Assembly: GCA_020723365.1 (NCBI GenBank)
Contig: DYJB01000076.1
Location: 1-12,177, forward strand
Direction of reading: 5' to 3'
From: Candidatus Aquidulcis sp.
Lineage (GTDB): Bacteria; Chloroflexota; Anaerolineae; Anaerolineales; E44-bin32
DNA length: 12,177 bases
Part shown: one piece after another, positions 1-6,351 of the stretch
Position numbering within the stretch: the first letter of the stretch is position 1
Layout of the letters: the number at the start of each line of letters is the position of its first letter
Position numbers and translations under genes: made by a program
Notes under the pieces: generated by a model
What the model was told of the DNA's origin: nothing
The model's input: only the letters and a program-made list of their open reading frames with translations
Databases searched by the model: none

Positions 1-384
1 CACCTGGCCGTTGACCTCGCGCGCCAGGAGCACGACGGTGCTGCTGTCGCGCAGCTGCGCCTTGCCGGCGATGGCGATTCCGGCGCGGGACCCGGTCAGG
101 CGCATGTCCTCCGCCACCACGATGCCGGCGCCGCACTCGTTGGCGTCGATCACGTCGGCGCGAACCACGAAACCGACCGACTCGTTCAGGCTGACCGTCT
201 CGGCGTCGATCGTCGCCGCCCCTCCGGTCTGCATTTCGACCACACCGGCAAAGACCCGGTTGACGCCGCCCTGGTGGATATGGACTTCGTCGGCCTCGAC
301 GGCGTCGACAATCGTGCCGCGCAGGCTCACCGAGTCGGCGGCCAGCTCATCGCCCAGGGCTTCGATGCCGGTCAAATCGTCCAT
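1..384 (-). CDS. 15-residue-repeat beta-solenoid-like protein (C-terminus outside window)
   Basis: The reading frame is open from an ATG at 384 to the window edge (128 codons), so the C-terminus is missing. The start is supported by GAGGAG at 394-389, 4 nt upstream, and by a good promoter at 474-446. After an 18-residue acidic N-terminus, residues 19-123 split into seven gapless 15-residue units. Position 1 is V/I/M/A, position 3 is hydrophobic or Ala, position 6 is small (G/S/T/C), and position 13 is Ala in all seven (for example VEMQTGGAATIDAET). There is no signal peptide or membrane segment in the visible part. Such regular alternation is typical of beta-solenoids such as bactofilins and other right-handed beta-helices, so a cytoplasmic, perhaps polymerising, scaffold is plausible. 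The family was not recognised and the function is unknown. It is divergent from the pth-mfd operon. Confidence 0.8.
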   Translation of the reverse strand, partial: MDDLTGIEALGDELAADSVSLRGTIVDAVEADEVHIHQGGVNRVFAGVVEMQTGGAATIDAETVSLNESVGFVVRADVIDANECGAGIVVAEDMRLTGSRAGIAIAGKAQLRDSSTVVLLAREVNGQV

Positions 385-445
385 CGGACTCCTCGTGGCA
401 GGGCAACAAAACGGCCCCTCAACCCGCCCGGGGCCCAGCACACCC

Positions 446-474
446 ATTCTACCTCCCCACCCTGCGACCGTCAA
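446..474 (-). promoter_or_regulatory. Sigma70-type promoter for the repeat protein
   Basis: On the minus strand, TTGACG (474-469) and TAGAAT (451-446) are separated by exactly 17 bp; each matches 5 of 6 consensus bases. Transcription would start near 439, giving a leader of about 55 nt that ends with the GAGGAG ribosome binding site. This is a motif-based prediction only. Confidence 0.6.
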
Positions 475-526
475 CGGCCGATGCGCTGCGCCGCCGCCCA
501 CCCCGGCCTTTCGCCGGCGACCCGCC

Positions 527-571
527 ACCCACCACCTGACAGGTGGCCAAACCACCTGTCAGGTGGTGGGT
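527..571. repeat. Perfect 20-bp-arm inverted repeat built from two ACCTGWCAGGT dyads
   Basis: The arms 527-546 and 552-571 are perfect reverse complements around a 5-nt centre (CCAAA). Each arm also contains its own 15-bp dyad, CCACCTGACAGGTGG at 532-546 and CCACCTGTCAGGTGG at 552-566, with 7-bp half-sites around one base. The dyad centres are 20 bp apart, about two helical turns, so both sites face the same side of the DNA. There is no T-run on either strand, and the repeat lies between two divergent promoters, which argues against a terminator. It could be a paired operator for a dimeric regulator, or a member of a dispersed palindromic (REP-like) repeat family. No other copy was seen in this window. 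Confidence 0.85.
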
Positions 572-579
572 CCGGCCCC

Positions 580-594
580 GCAGGGCTGCCCTGC
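580..594. repeat. 15-bp dyad GCAGGGCTGCCCTGC
   Basis: This is a perfect 7-1-7 palindrome, 28 bp centre to centre from the nearer ACCTGTCAGGT dyad. It has the same geometry as those dyads but a different half-site sequence. Short outer complements (577-580 and 596-599) could lengthen a hairpin. It is either a third regulatory site or a chance palindrome in GC-rich DNA. Confidence 0.4.
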
Positions 595-650
595 ACGGGA
601 TGAGTGGCCAGATGTCCTGCCCGCGCGCAATGCGCCGGCGGTGGCCTTCG

Positions 651-679
651 TTGACCGCGCCTCTGCCGCATGTTAAACT
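651..679 (+). promoter_or_regulatory. Extended -10 promoter for the membrane protein/pth/mfd operon
   Basis: TTGACC (651-656, 5 of 6 consensus) is followed by a 17-bp spacer and TAAACT (674-679, 4 of 6). TG at 671-672 adds an extended -10 element. The predicted transcription start is near 686, about 28 nt before the ATG at 714. It is the only good promoter seen upstream of the operon, whose genes overlap, so it probably drives all three. Confidence 0.6.
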
Positions 680-713
680 ACCCGATTGCCGACGGACCGG
701 GTGAACCCGACCC

Positions 714-1376
714 ATGCACTGGCTGCTGTCTGCGCTCGTGATCCTGGCCGCCCCTTTCACCTACAGCCCCTGGCTGCAAGCGCCGGGGTTTGCCGACATC
801 ACGCGCCCGGTGTCCGGCGAGGCCGTGCGCGGCATCGTCACGCTCGAAGGCACCGCCAACCACCCCGCCTTCGATCACTTCGACCTGGCCTTCGGATACG
901 ACCCGGACCCGACCGACACCTGGTTTCCGATCGTCGATAGCGACCGGTCCAAGGTCGTCGAGGGCCGGCTGGCCGTGTGGGATACGAGCGCCGTTGCGGA
1001 CGGGGTGTATCGGCTCCGGCTGCGTGTATGGCCGGCTGAGGGCCAACCGCTCGTCGCCGTGGTCGGCGGGGTGCGCGTGCGCAACCGGAGCGCCATCGAG
1101 ACGCCCACGCCCGGCCCCACGGCCGAGGCCGCGCTGCCGACGCCAATGCTCGAGACCCCCACGCCAAGCCCCATGCCCACGGAGGCGGTTGTCGCCGCTC
1201 CCGAGCCGGGAGGGCGCGTCCGCTCGGCCTTCGTGGCGGGAGGGGTGCTGGGCAGCGTGGCACTTGCCGTCACGGGGGCGTACGCCGGGTGGCGCGCCGC
1301 GCAGCGTGCCGCTTGGGGAGCCCCTCGGACCGTCCATCGCGCCGAGCGCCGCCGCCGGCGCAGGGATCGCACATGA
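714..1376 (+). CDS. Secreted Ig-like domain protein with TPTP stalk and C-terminal membrane anchor
   Basis: This 220-residue protein has an N-terminal hydrophobic signal (residues 1-20, MHWLLSALVILAAPF). An Ig-like beta-sandwich follows (about 28-125), with the segments ITRPVSGEAVRGIVTLEGTA, VVEGRLAVWDTS and DGVYRLRLRV typical of surface Ig-like modules. Then come a Pro/Thr-rich stalk (about 130-157), one membrane helix (about 164-185), and a very basic tail ending in a run of arginines. The topology puts the Ig-like domain outside and the tail in the cytoplasm. The ATG at 714 has GGTGA at 700-704 and a promoter just upstream. The TGA overlaps the pth start by 4 bp. The function is unknown; cell-surface binding is the most that can be inferred. 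Why it leads an operon with pth and mfd is unclear. Confidence 0.8.
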   Translation: MHWLLSALVILAAPFTYSPWLQAPGFADITRPVSGEAVRGIVTLEGTANHPAFDHFDLAFGYDPDPTDTWFPIVDSDRSKVVEGRLAVWDTSAVADGVYRLRLRVWPAEGQPLVAVVGGVRVRNRSAIETPTPGPTAEAALPTPMLETPTPSPMPTEAVVAAPEPGGRVRSAFVAGGVLGSVALAVTGAYAGWRAAQRAAWGAPRTVHRAERRRRRRDRT

Positions 1377-1966
1377 CCGAACTCAACCGCCCCTCGCCGC
1401 TGCTCATCGTCGGCCTGGGGAATCCCGGCCGACAGTATCGCGCCAACCGGCACAACGTCGGCTTCATGGTCGTGGAAGCGCTGGCCGCCTCGCTGGGCAC
1501 CTCCTTTCGCCGCATGCAGGCCAAAGCGCTGGTGACCGAGGCCCGCCTGGAGGGTGTGCGGCTGATCCTGGCCAAGCCGCAGACGTACATGAACAACGCC
1601 GGCCAGTCGGTCGGTTCGCTGGCGCGCTTCTTCCGCCTACCGGCGGAGCAGATCCTGGTCATCTACGACGACCTCGACCTGCCGCCGGGTGCCCTCCGCC
1701 TGCGCCCGGCCGGCGGAACCGGCGGCCATCGCGGCATGGGCTCGATCGTCGAACACTTGGGGCTGGAGGATTTCCCCCGCCTGCGCTTCGGGATTGGGCG
1801 ACCACCCGGGGCCATGGATCCGGCGGACTTCGTTCTGCAGGACTTCTCGCGGGGGGAGCAGGACCTGGCGGCGGCGGCGGTGGACCGTGCCGTCGAATGC
1901 GTGCGCACCTTCGCCCTCGAAGGGATCCAGGCCGCGATGACCCGCTTCAACGCAGCCGGCGAGTGA
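1373..1966 (+). CDS. pth: Peptidyl-tRNA hydrolase
   Basis: Pth is a cytoplasmic enzyme that cleaves the ester bond of peptidyl-tRNAs dropped by ribosomes, recycling tRNA. The 197-residue length fits bacterial Pth (about 190-200). Family motifs are present: VGLGNPG (13-19) with Asn17, RHNVGF (26-31) with catalytic His27, KPQTYMNNAG (68-77) with Asn74, and YDDLDLPPG (98-106) with Asp99. The usual GGHNG loop reads GGHRG (117-121), so Arg120 replaces the substrate-contacting Asn (Asn114 in E. coli). The ATG at 1373 was chosen because the family's N-terminus begins here, AGGGA lies at 1362-1366, and ATGA overlaps the previous stop. The frame is open upstream to 1289, but that part is unlike Pth. 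The stop overlaps the mfd start, which suggests translational coupling. Confidence 0.95.
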   Translation: MTELNRPSPLLIVGLGNPGRQYRANRHNVGFMVVEALAASLGTSFRRMQAKALVTEARLEGVRLILAKPQTYMNNAGQSVGSLARFFRLPAEQILVIYDDLDLPPGALRLRPAGGTGGHRGMGSIVEHLGLEDFPRLRFGIGRPPGAMDPADFVLQDFSRGEQDLAAAAVDRAVECVRTFALEGIQAAMTRFNAAGE

Positions 1967-4900
1967 GCGTGGACCTCTCGGGGTTGCTCGAGCGGCTGCG
2001 AGCCGTGCCGGCCTACCAGTCGCTGCGAGGCGATCTTGACTCACGCACTCGCGGCCGAGGCTGTCTGCGGCTGCCGCGGTCGGCCCGCGCTCCCGTCGCC
2101 GCCGCACTGGCCTGTGACCTGCGCCGGCCGGTGGCGCTGCTCGTCCCCCGACCGGACCGCATGCTGGTGCTGGCGGAGGAACTCCCTGCCTGGGCGCCGG
2201 GGCTCCAGGTGCTGCCGTTTCCCGATCCGGGCCCGCTGTTCTACGAACGGGCGGCCTGGGGCCCGCGCGCCCTGCGTCAGCGGGTCGTGACGCTGGCGGC
2301 ACTGACCCAACCCGATCAGCCGGGCGCCACGCCGGGAGTCCCCACTCCCCGCGTGATCCTGGCGCCCGCCCGCTCGCTGATGACGCGCACGCTCTCGCGC
2401 CGCGACTTCCTCGCCAACGCGCGCACCCTGCGTCCCGCCGCCTCGATTCGACTTGACCGTCTGCTCGACCTGTTGGTGGGAACGGGGTACGGCCCCGCCA
2501 GCCTGGTGACCGAGCCAGGGCAGTTCAGCCGCCGCGGCGGGCTTCTCGATCTGTGGCCCCCGGCCGAGGCCCTCCCGGTGCGCCTCGAGCTCTTCGGCGA
2601 CGAGATCGAATCGCTGCGCAGCTTCGATCCCGCCACCCAGCGGTCCACTGCCGATCGCCTCGAAGTCCGGCTTACCCCGGCGCGCGAGGGGCTGCCTCGC
2701 CTGCGCCGGCCGGAGTGGGACGAGCGGCTTCCGGCTTCGGAGGGGGAGCCTCAGGCCGAAGGCGAGAACCTGGGGGAGTACTTCCTGCCCTGGGCGAATC
2801 CGCGTTCGGCCGGCCTGCTCGACTTCCTGCCCAAGGACGCCATCGTGCTCTTCGACGATCGGCTGGGTGTTGAGGATGCCATCAGCGAGCTCGAGGAGCA
2901 GAGCGTGGCGCTGCGCGCGGAGATGCTGACCCGAAGGGAGCTCGACGCTGAGGCGCCCCTTCCCTACGTCACGTTGACCGAGATGCGGGAAGTCCTCGAG
3001 GACAGGCTGCACATCGACCTGGGGATGCTTGCCGGCGAAGATGAACTGGGCTGGGACCTGGCCGAATCGTTCTCCCCCGGGCCGCGTTTCGGCGGCCAGC
3101 TGCGCGCCGTCCTGGATCTCTTCGATGCTGAGCGCCACGAGCACGCGCAGACGGTTGTCGTCAGCCGTCAGGCGCAGCGCCTCGCCGAACTCTGGTCCGA
3201 AGCCGGGCATGGACAGGCCGTGCTCGAGCAGCTCCCAGCCGAGATGGCCCCGGGGGACCTGCACTTCATGCAGGGCGCCCTGGCAGAGGGTTGGCGCCTG
3301 GAGACGGCCAACCGTGAGCATGTCAACCTGCTCACGGACGCCGAGATCTTCGGCTGGGCCCGACCGCAGCCGCGCCCGCGCGCCGTCCGGCGAGCGGCTT
3401 CGCCCGAGGCCTTCTACTCCGACCTGGCGCCCGGCGACTGGGTCGTCCATGTCGACTACGGGATCGGCCGCTTCGCCGGGTTGGTTGAACGGACGCTGGA
3501 TGACCTGCGCCGCGAGTTCCTGCTGATCGAGTTCGCCGACGGCGATCAGCTGTTCGTGCCGGTACACCAGGCCGGTCGCGTCACGCGCTATATCGGCGCC
3601 GAGGGCGCCGCACCCACCGCCTCCCGCCTGGGGACGCAGGAATGGGAGCGGACCAAGAGCCGCGTCCATGAGGCTGTGGCGGAGGTGGCACGCGACCTGC
3701 TCGAGCTCTACGCCCGTCGGATGACGGTGGAAGGCCACGCCTTCCCTCCCGACAGCACATGGCAGCACGAGCTGGAGGCTTCCTTCCCCTACATTGAAAC
3801 CGAGGATCAGATGGCGGCGCTGCGGGCCGTGAAGGCCGATATGGAACGCCTGCGGCCCATGGACCGCCTGATCTGCGGCGACGTCGGCTACGGCAAGACG
3901 GAGGTGGCGCTGCGGGCGGCCTTCAAGGCCGTCATGGACGGCCGGCAGGTGGCCATCCTGGTCCCGACCACCGTCCTGGCGCAGCAGCACTACAACACCT
4001 TCCGCCAGCGCCTGGCCGCCTTCCCCGTGGCCGTCGATATGCTGTCCCGCTTCCGCTCGCGGGCGGAGGCCGACGGGATTCTGAAGCGTCTGGGCCGAGG
4101 CGAGGTCGACATCCTGATCGGGACCCACCGCCTGCTGCAGAAGGACGTGCGCTTCAAGGACCTGGGGCTGGTGGTCATCGACGAGGAGCAGCGCTTCGGC
4201 GTCACCGACAAAGAGAACCTCAAGCAGCTCCGAACCGAGGTCGACGTGCTGACCCTGACCGCCACGCCGATCCCGCGCACGCTCTACCTGGCGCTGACCG
4301 GGGCGCGCGACATCTCGACCATCAACACGCCTCCCGAGGAACGGCTGCCGATCAACACTCACGTCGGGCCGTATGACGCGCGCCTGGTGCGGCAGGCCGT
4401 CCTGCGCGAAATGGACCGTGGTGGGCAGGTGTTCTTCGTCCACAACCGGGTCCAGACCATCGAATCCATGCACGCCCGGCTGGAGCGCCTGGTGCCCGAG
4501 GCGCGCCTGGCGGTGGCTCACGGACAGATGCCCGAGAAGGAGCTGGCGGACGTCATGGAGCGCTTCTCGGCAGGCGCCCTCGACGTGCTGCTCAGCACCT
4601 CGATCATCGAGTCCGGGCTCGACATCCCCAACGCCAACACGCTGATCGTCGACCGGGCGGACACGTTCGGACTGGCGCAGCTCTACCAGCTGCGCGGGCG
4701 CGTCGGGCGTGGCGCCGCTCGTGCCTATGCCTACTTCTTCCGCCACCCGCAGTTCCGCGCCACGGAGGAGGCCCTCGAGCGTCTGGAGATCCTGGCCGAA
4801 CACACGCAGCTGGGGGCGGGGTACTCGATCGCCATGCGCGATCTGGAGATGCGCGGCGCCGGGGACGTGCTGGGCGTTCGTCAGCACGGCCACATCGCCG

Positions 4901-5412
4901 CCATCGGCTTCCACCTCTACACGCGCCTGCTGGCCGCCGCCGTGCGCCGCCTGAAGGGCGGCCGCGAACTCGGCCCGGAGCCCGGCGCGGCCCTGGCGAC
5001 GCCCGACCCGCTGATGGTCAGCGTCGAGCTCCCACTGGCCTACTCGATACCCGTCGTCTACATCCCCGACCGTGATCTTCGCCTGCACCTGTACCGCCGG
5101 CTGGCGGACTTCCGCACCGAGGACGAACTCGAGACCCTGCGCGCCGAGCTCACCGATCGCTTCGGACCGGTGCCGGAGGAAATCGAGAACCTGATGTACC
5201 AGATGCGCGTGCGCATGCGCGCCGCCCAGGCCGGGGCGGACTCCGTCTCGGCCGAGAACGGCCAGATCCTGATCCAGGTGGCGGGTGAGGAGAACGAACG
5301 GCTCGATCTGGGAGCCGACGTCCGGCGGAGCCGGAAGGGCTACTGGCTGGCCCGCCGCGAGGGTTGGCGGCCCCGGCTCCTGGAAGTGCTCGCCCTGCTG
5401 GCGGAGCGCTAG
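1963..5412 (+). CDS. mfd: Transcription-repair coupling factor Mfd
   Basis: Mfd binds RNA polymerase stalled at DNA lesions, pushes it off by ATP-driven DNA translocation, and recruits UvrA for nucleotide excision repair. The 1149-residue length matches E. coli Mfd (1148). The domains run as follows: a UvrB-like N-terminal module with GQFSRRGGLLDLWP near residue 186; the RNA polymerase-interacting CarD/TRCF domain (about 488-560; GDWVVHVDYGIGRF from 491); and a superfamily 2 motor with Walker A GDVGYGKT (639-646, Lys645), DEEQ box (740-743), TATPIPRT, and QLRGRVGRG in the second lobe. A TRCF C-terminal domain follows (about 1020-1110). No key motor residue is missing. Two in-frame GTG codons are possible starts: 1963 overlaps the pth stop as GTGA and is preferred, while 1969 is two codons later. 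No strong ribosome binding site is seen, which fits translation by coupling. The frame stays open far upstream, but only by reading through pth. Confidence 0.96.
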   Translation: MSVDLSGLLERLRAVPAYQSLRGDLDSRTRGRGCLRLPRSARAPVAAALACDLRRPVALLVPRPDRMLVLAEELPAWAPGLQVLPFPDPGPLFYERAAWGPRALRQRVVTLAALTQPDQPGATPGVPTPRVILAPARSLMTRTLSRRDFLANARTLRPAASIRLDRLLDLLVGTGYGPASLVTEPGQFSRRGGLLDLWPPAEALPVRLELFGDEIESLRSFDPATQRSTADRLEVRLTPAREGLPRLRRPEWDERLPASEGEPQAEGENLGEYFLPWANPRSAGLLDFLPKDAIVLFDDRLGVEDAISELEEQSVALRAEMLTRRELDAEAPLPYVTLTEMREVLEDRLHIDLGMLAGEDELGWDLAESFSPGPRFGGQLRAVLDLFDAERHEHAQTVVVSRQAQRLAELWSEAGHGQAVLEQLPAEMAPGDLHFMQGALAEGWRLETANREHVNLLTDAEIFGWARPQPRPRAVRRAASPEAFYSDLAPGDWVVHVDYGIGRFAGLVERTLDDLRREFLLIEFADGDQLFVPVHQAGRVTRYIGAEGAAPTASRLGTQEWERTKSRVHEAVAEVARDLLELYARRMTVEGHAFPPDSTWQHELEASFPYIETEDQMAALRAVKADMERLRPMDRLICGDVGYGKTEVALRAAFKAVMDGRQVAILVPTTVLAQQHYNTFRQRLAAFPVAVDMLSRFRSRAEADGILKRLGRGEVDILIGTHRLLQKDVRFKDLGLVVIDEEQRFGVTDKENLKQLRTEVDVLTLTATPIPRTLYLALTGARDISTINTPPEERLPINTHVGPYDARLVRQAVLREMDRGGQVFFVHNRVQTIESMHARLERLVPEARLAVAHGQMPEKELADVMERFSAGALDVLLSTSIIESGLDIPNANTLIVDRADTFGLAQLYQLRGRVGRGAARAYAYFFRHPQFRATEEALERLEILAEHTQLGAGYSIAMRDLEMRGAGDVLGVRQHGHIAAIGFHLYTRLLAAAVRRLKGGRELGPEPGAALATPDPLMVSVELPLAYSIPVVYIPDRDLRLHLYRRLADFRTEDELETLRAELTDRFGPVPEEIENLMYQMRVRMRAAQAGADSVSAENGQILIQVAGEENERLDLGADVRRSRKGYWLARREGWRPRLLEVLALLAER

Positions 5413-5420
5413 GGCCCGAC

Positions 5421-5436
5421 CCGGCCTGCCGGCCGG
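5421..5436. terminator. GC hairpin between convergent operons
   Basis: CCGGCC (5421-5426) and GGCCGG (5431-5436) form a perfect 6-bp stem with a TGCC loop. It fills most of the 24-bp gap between the mfd stop and the lipoprotein stop, where both operons end. Because it is symmetric it would form in either transcript. There is no T-run on either side, so intrinsic termination is doubtful. It may only block 3' exonucleases, or arise by chance from base composition. Confidence 0.35.
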
Positions 5437-6351
5437 CTACAGATCTCCCTGGTAGCGGATCAGAACGGCGACGTAGGGGACCCCGTCGACGTACTCGACG
5501 CCGACCGCCCACCCGCGCCAGTTGAAGACCGGCCCCGGCTCAGGTGGCGGGACGAAGTAGGAGACGTAGTTGAGCCGGGCATACTCCTCCGGCCACTGCG
5601 CCGGGTAGCCCGTCTCCCCGGATTGGATGGCGTTGCAGGCTTCGGTGCTGTTCGCGTCCAGCAGCGCGTCCAACTCGGGCAGCAGCCGATCGCGGAACGA
5701 TCCGACGATGGGCGCTCCCGACCCGCGCTGCACGCCCCAGGCCACGGGCTCGGTCGTCCGCATCAGCTCAACGGCATCGTTGAGCGCGATGACCACCTCG
5801 TCGTTCCACCAGTCATGCCGCAGGACCAGCCCACGCCGCGGGGAGATCGTCTGCGCCAGCGCCTCACCCGAGCGGGCGCGCAGCGCCGCCAGGAACTTGT
5901 CCAGCAACGCCGGCACGCGCGGGTCGGCACAGAAGGCCTCACCGTCGATATCCTCCGTCAGGTTCCACAGGTTGATCCAGCCGGTGCCGACCGAGGGAAC
6001 CTCGATCTCGGTCCAGGTGGAACTCCCCAGGACGGTGGTCTGCCCGGTCAGGCGGACGCGGCGCAGATCCCCCGGAAGTTCGGCGACCACCGTGCCGGAG
6101 ATGCCCGCAGGCTGTCGTGCGAGCAACAGCCCGTCGGCGGGTATGCCGAAGATGGAGTAGACGACCGGGCCGTCCGGGACCTGCCCTCCTGCGAGCAGCG
6201 TCTCGTCGGCCTGCTGGGTCGTCAGGGACGGTGATGGGGGCGTGCCAAGCGGGACAAGCACGCGCGTGCAGCCGGAGAGCAGCGCCAGGCTCGCCAGGAC
6301 GGCGAGCCGGGGAACGACGGGCGGCCCAGAACGCAGCTCGATTGGTCTCAT
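5437..6351 (-). CDS. Lipoprotein with bacterial SH3-like domain
   Basis: This 304-residue protein has a lipoprotein signal: a hydrophobic stretch (about 14-25) followed by lipobox LSGC with Cys28. A Pro/Ser/Thr linker follows, then an SH3b-like module (about 72-132) with the recurring pattern LLARQPAGISGTVVAELPG ... TWTEIEV ... GTGWINLWNL. The C-terminal region (about 140-304) is unrecognised. It has two cysteines (FCADP and EACNA) that could form a disulfide outside the cell, and an aromatic-rich end. SH3b modules often bind cell-wall or peptide ligands, so an outer-surface role is likely, but the ligand is unknown. Its ATG overlaps the lon stop by 4 bp (ATGA, 6351-6348) and no good ribosome binding site is visible, so translation probably depends on lon. 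It is the last gene of the folC-lon operon and is convergent with mfd. Confidence 0.82.
   Translation of the reverse strand: MRPIELRSGPPVVPRLAVLASLALLSGCTRVLVPLGTPPSPSLTTQQADETLLAGGQVPDGPVVYSIFGIPADGLLLARQPAGISGTVVAELPGDLRRVRLTGQTTVLGSSTWTEIEVPSVGTGWINLWNLTEDIDGEAFCADPRVPALLDKFLAALRARSGEALAQTISPRRGLVLRHDWWNDEVVIALNDAVELMRTTEPVAWGVQRGSGAPIVGSFRDRLLPELDALLDANSTEACNAIQSGETGYPAQWPEEYARLNYVSYFVPPPEPGPVFNWRGWAVGVEYVDGVPYVAVLIRYQGDL

Larger units (their letters stand above)
385..713. other. Divergent intergenic region with two promoters and a dyad array
   Basis: This 329-bp stretch has no credible gene. It holds a minus-strand promoter (446-474) reading to the repeat protein, a long inverted repeat (527-571), a separate 15-bp dyad (580-594), and a plus-strand promoter (651-679) reading to the membrane-protein/pth/mfd operon. 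Short open frames crossing it lack ribosome binding sites and run over the dyads, so they were not called. Confidence 0.7.

Noticed and set aside
11..676. Plus-strand open frame across the repeat-protein gene and the intergenic dyads
   Set aside because: The minus strand encodes a perfectly periodic repeat protein with promoter and ribosome binding site. The plus frame runs through the palindromes and the start of a promoter.
790..1962. Upstream extension of the mfd frame by 391 codons
   Set aside because: It reads through the membrane-protein gene and pth in another frame. The Mfd N-terminus and family length fit a start at 1963 or 1969.
2041..5088. Minus-strand open frame of 1015 codons opposite mfd
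   Set aside because: It is the antisense of a fully recognisable Mfd. Long stop-free antisense frames are expected in GC-rich genes. Its translation is low-complexity and matches no family, and there is no ribosome binding site.
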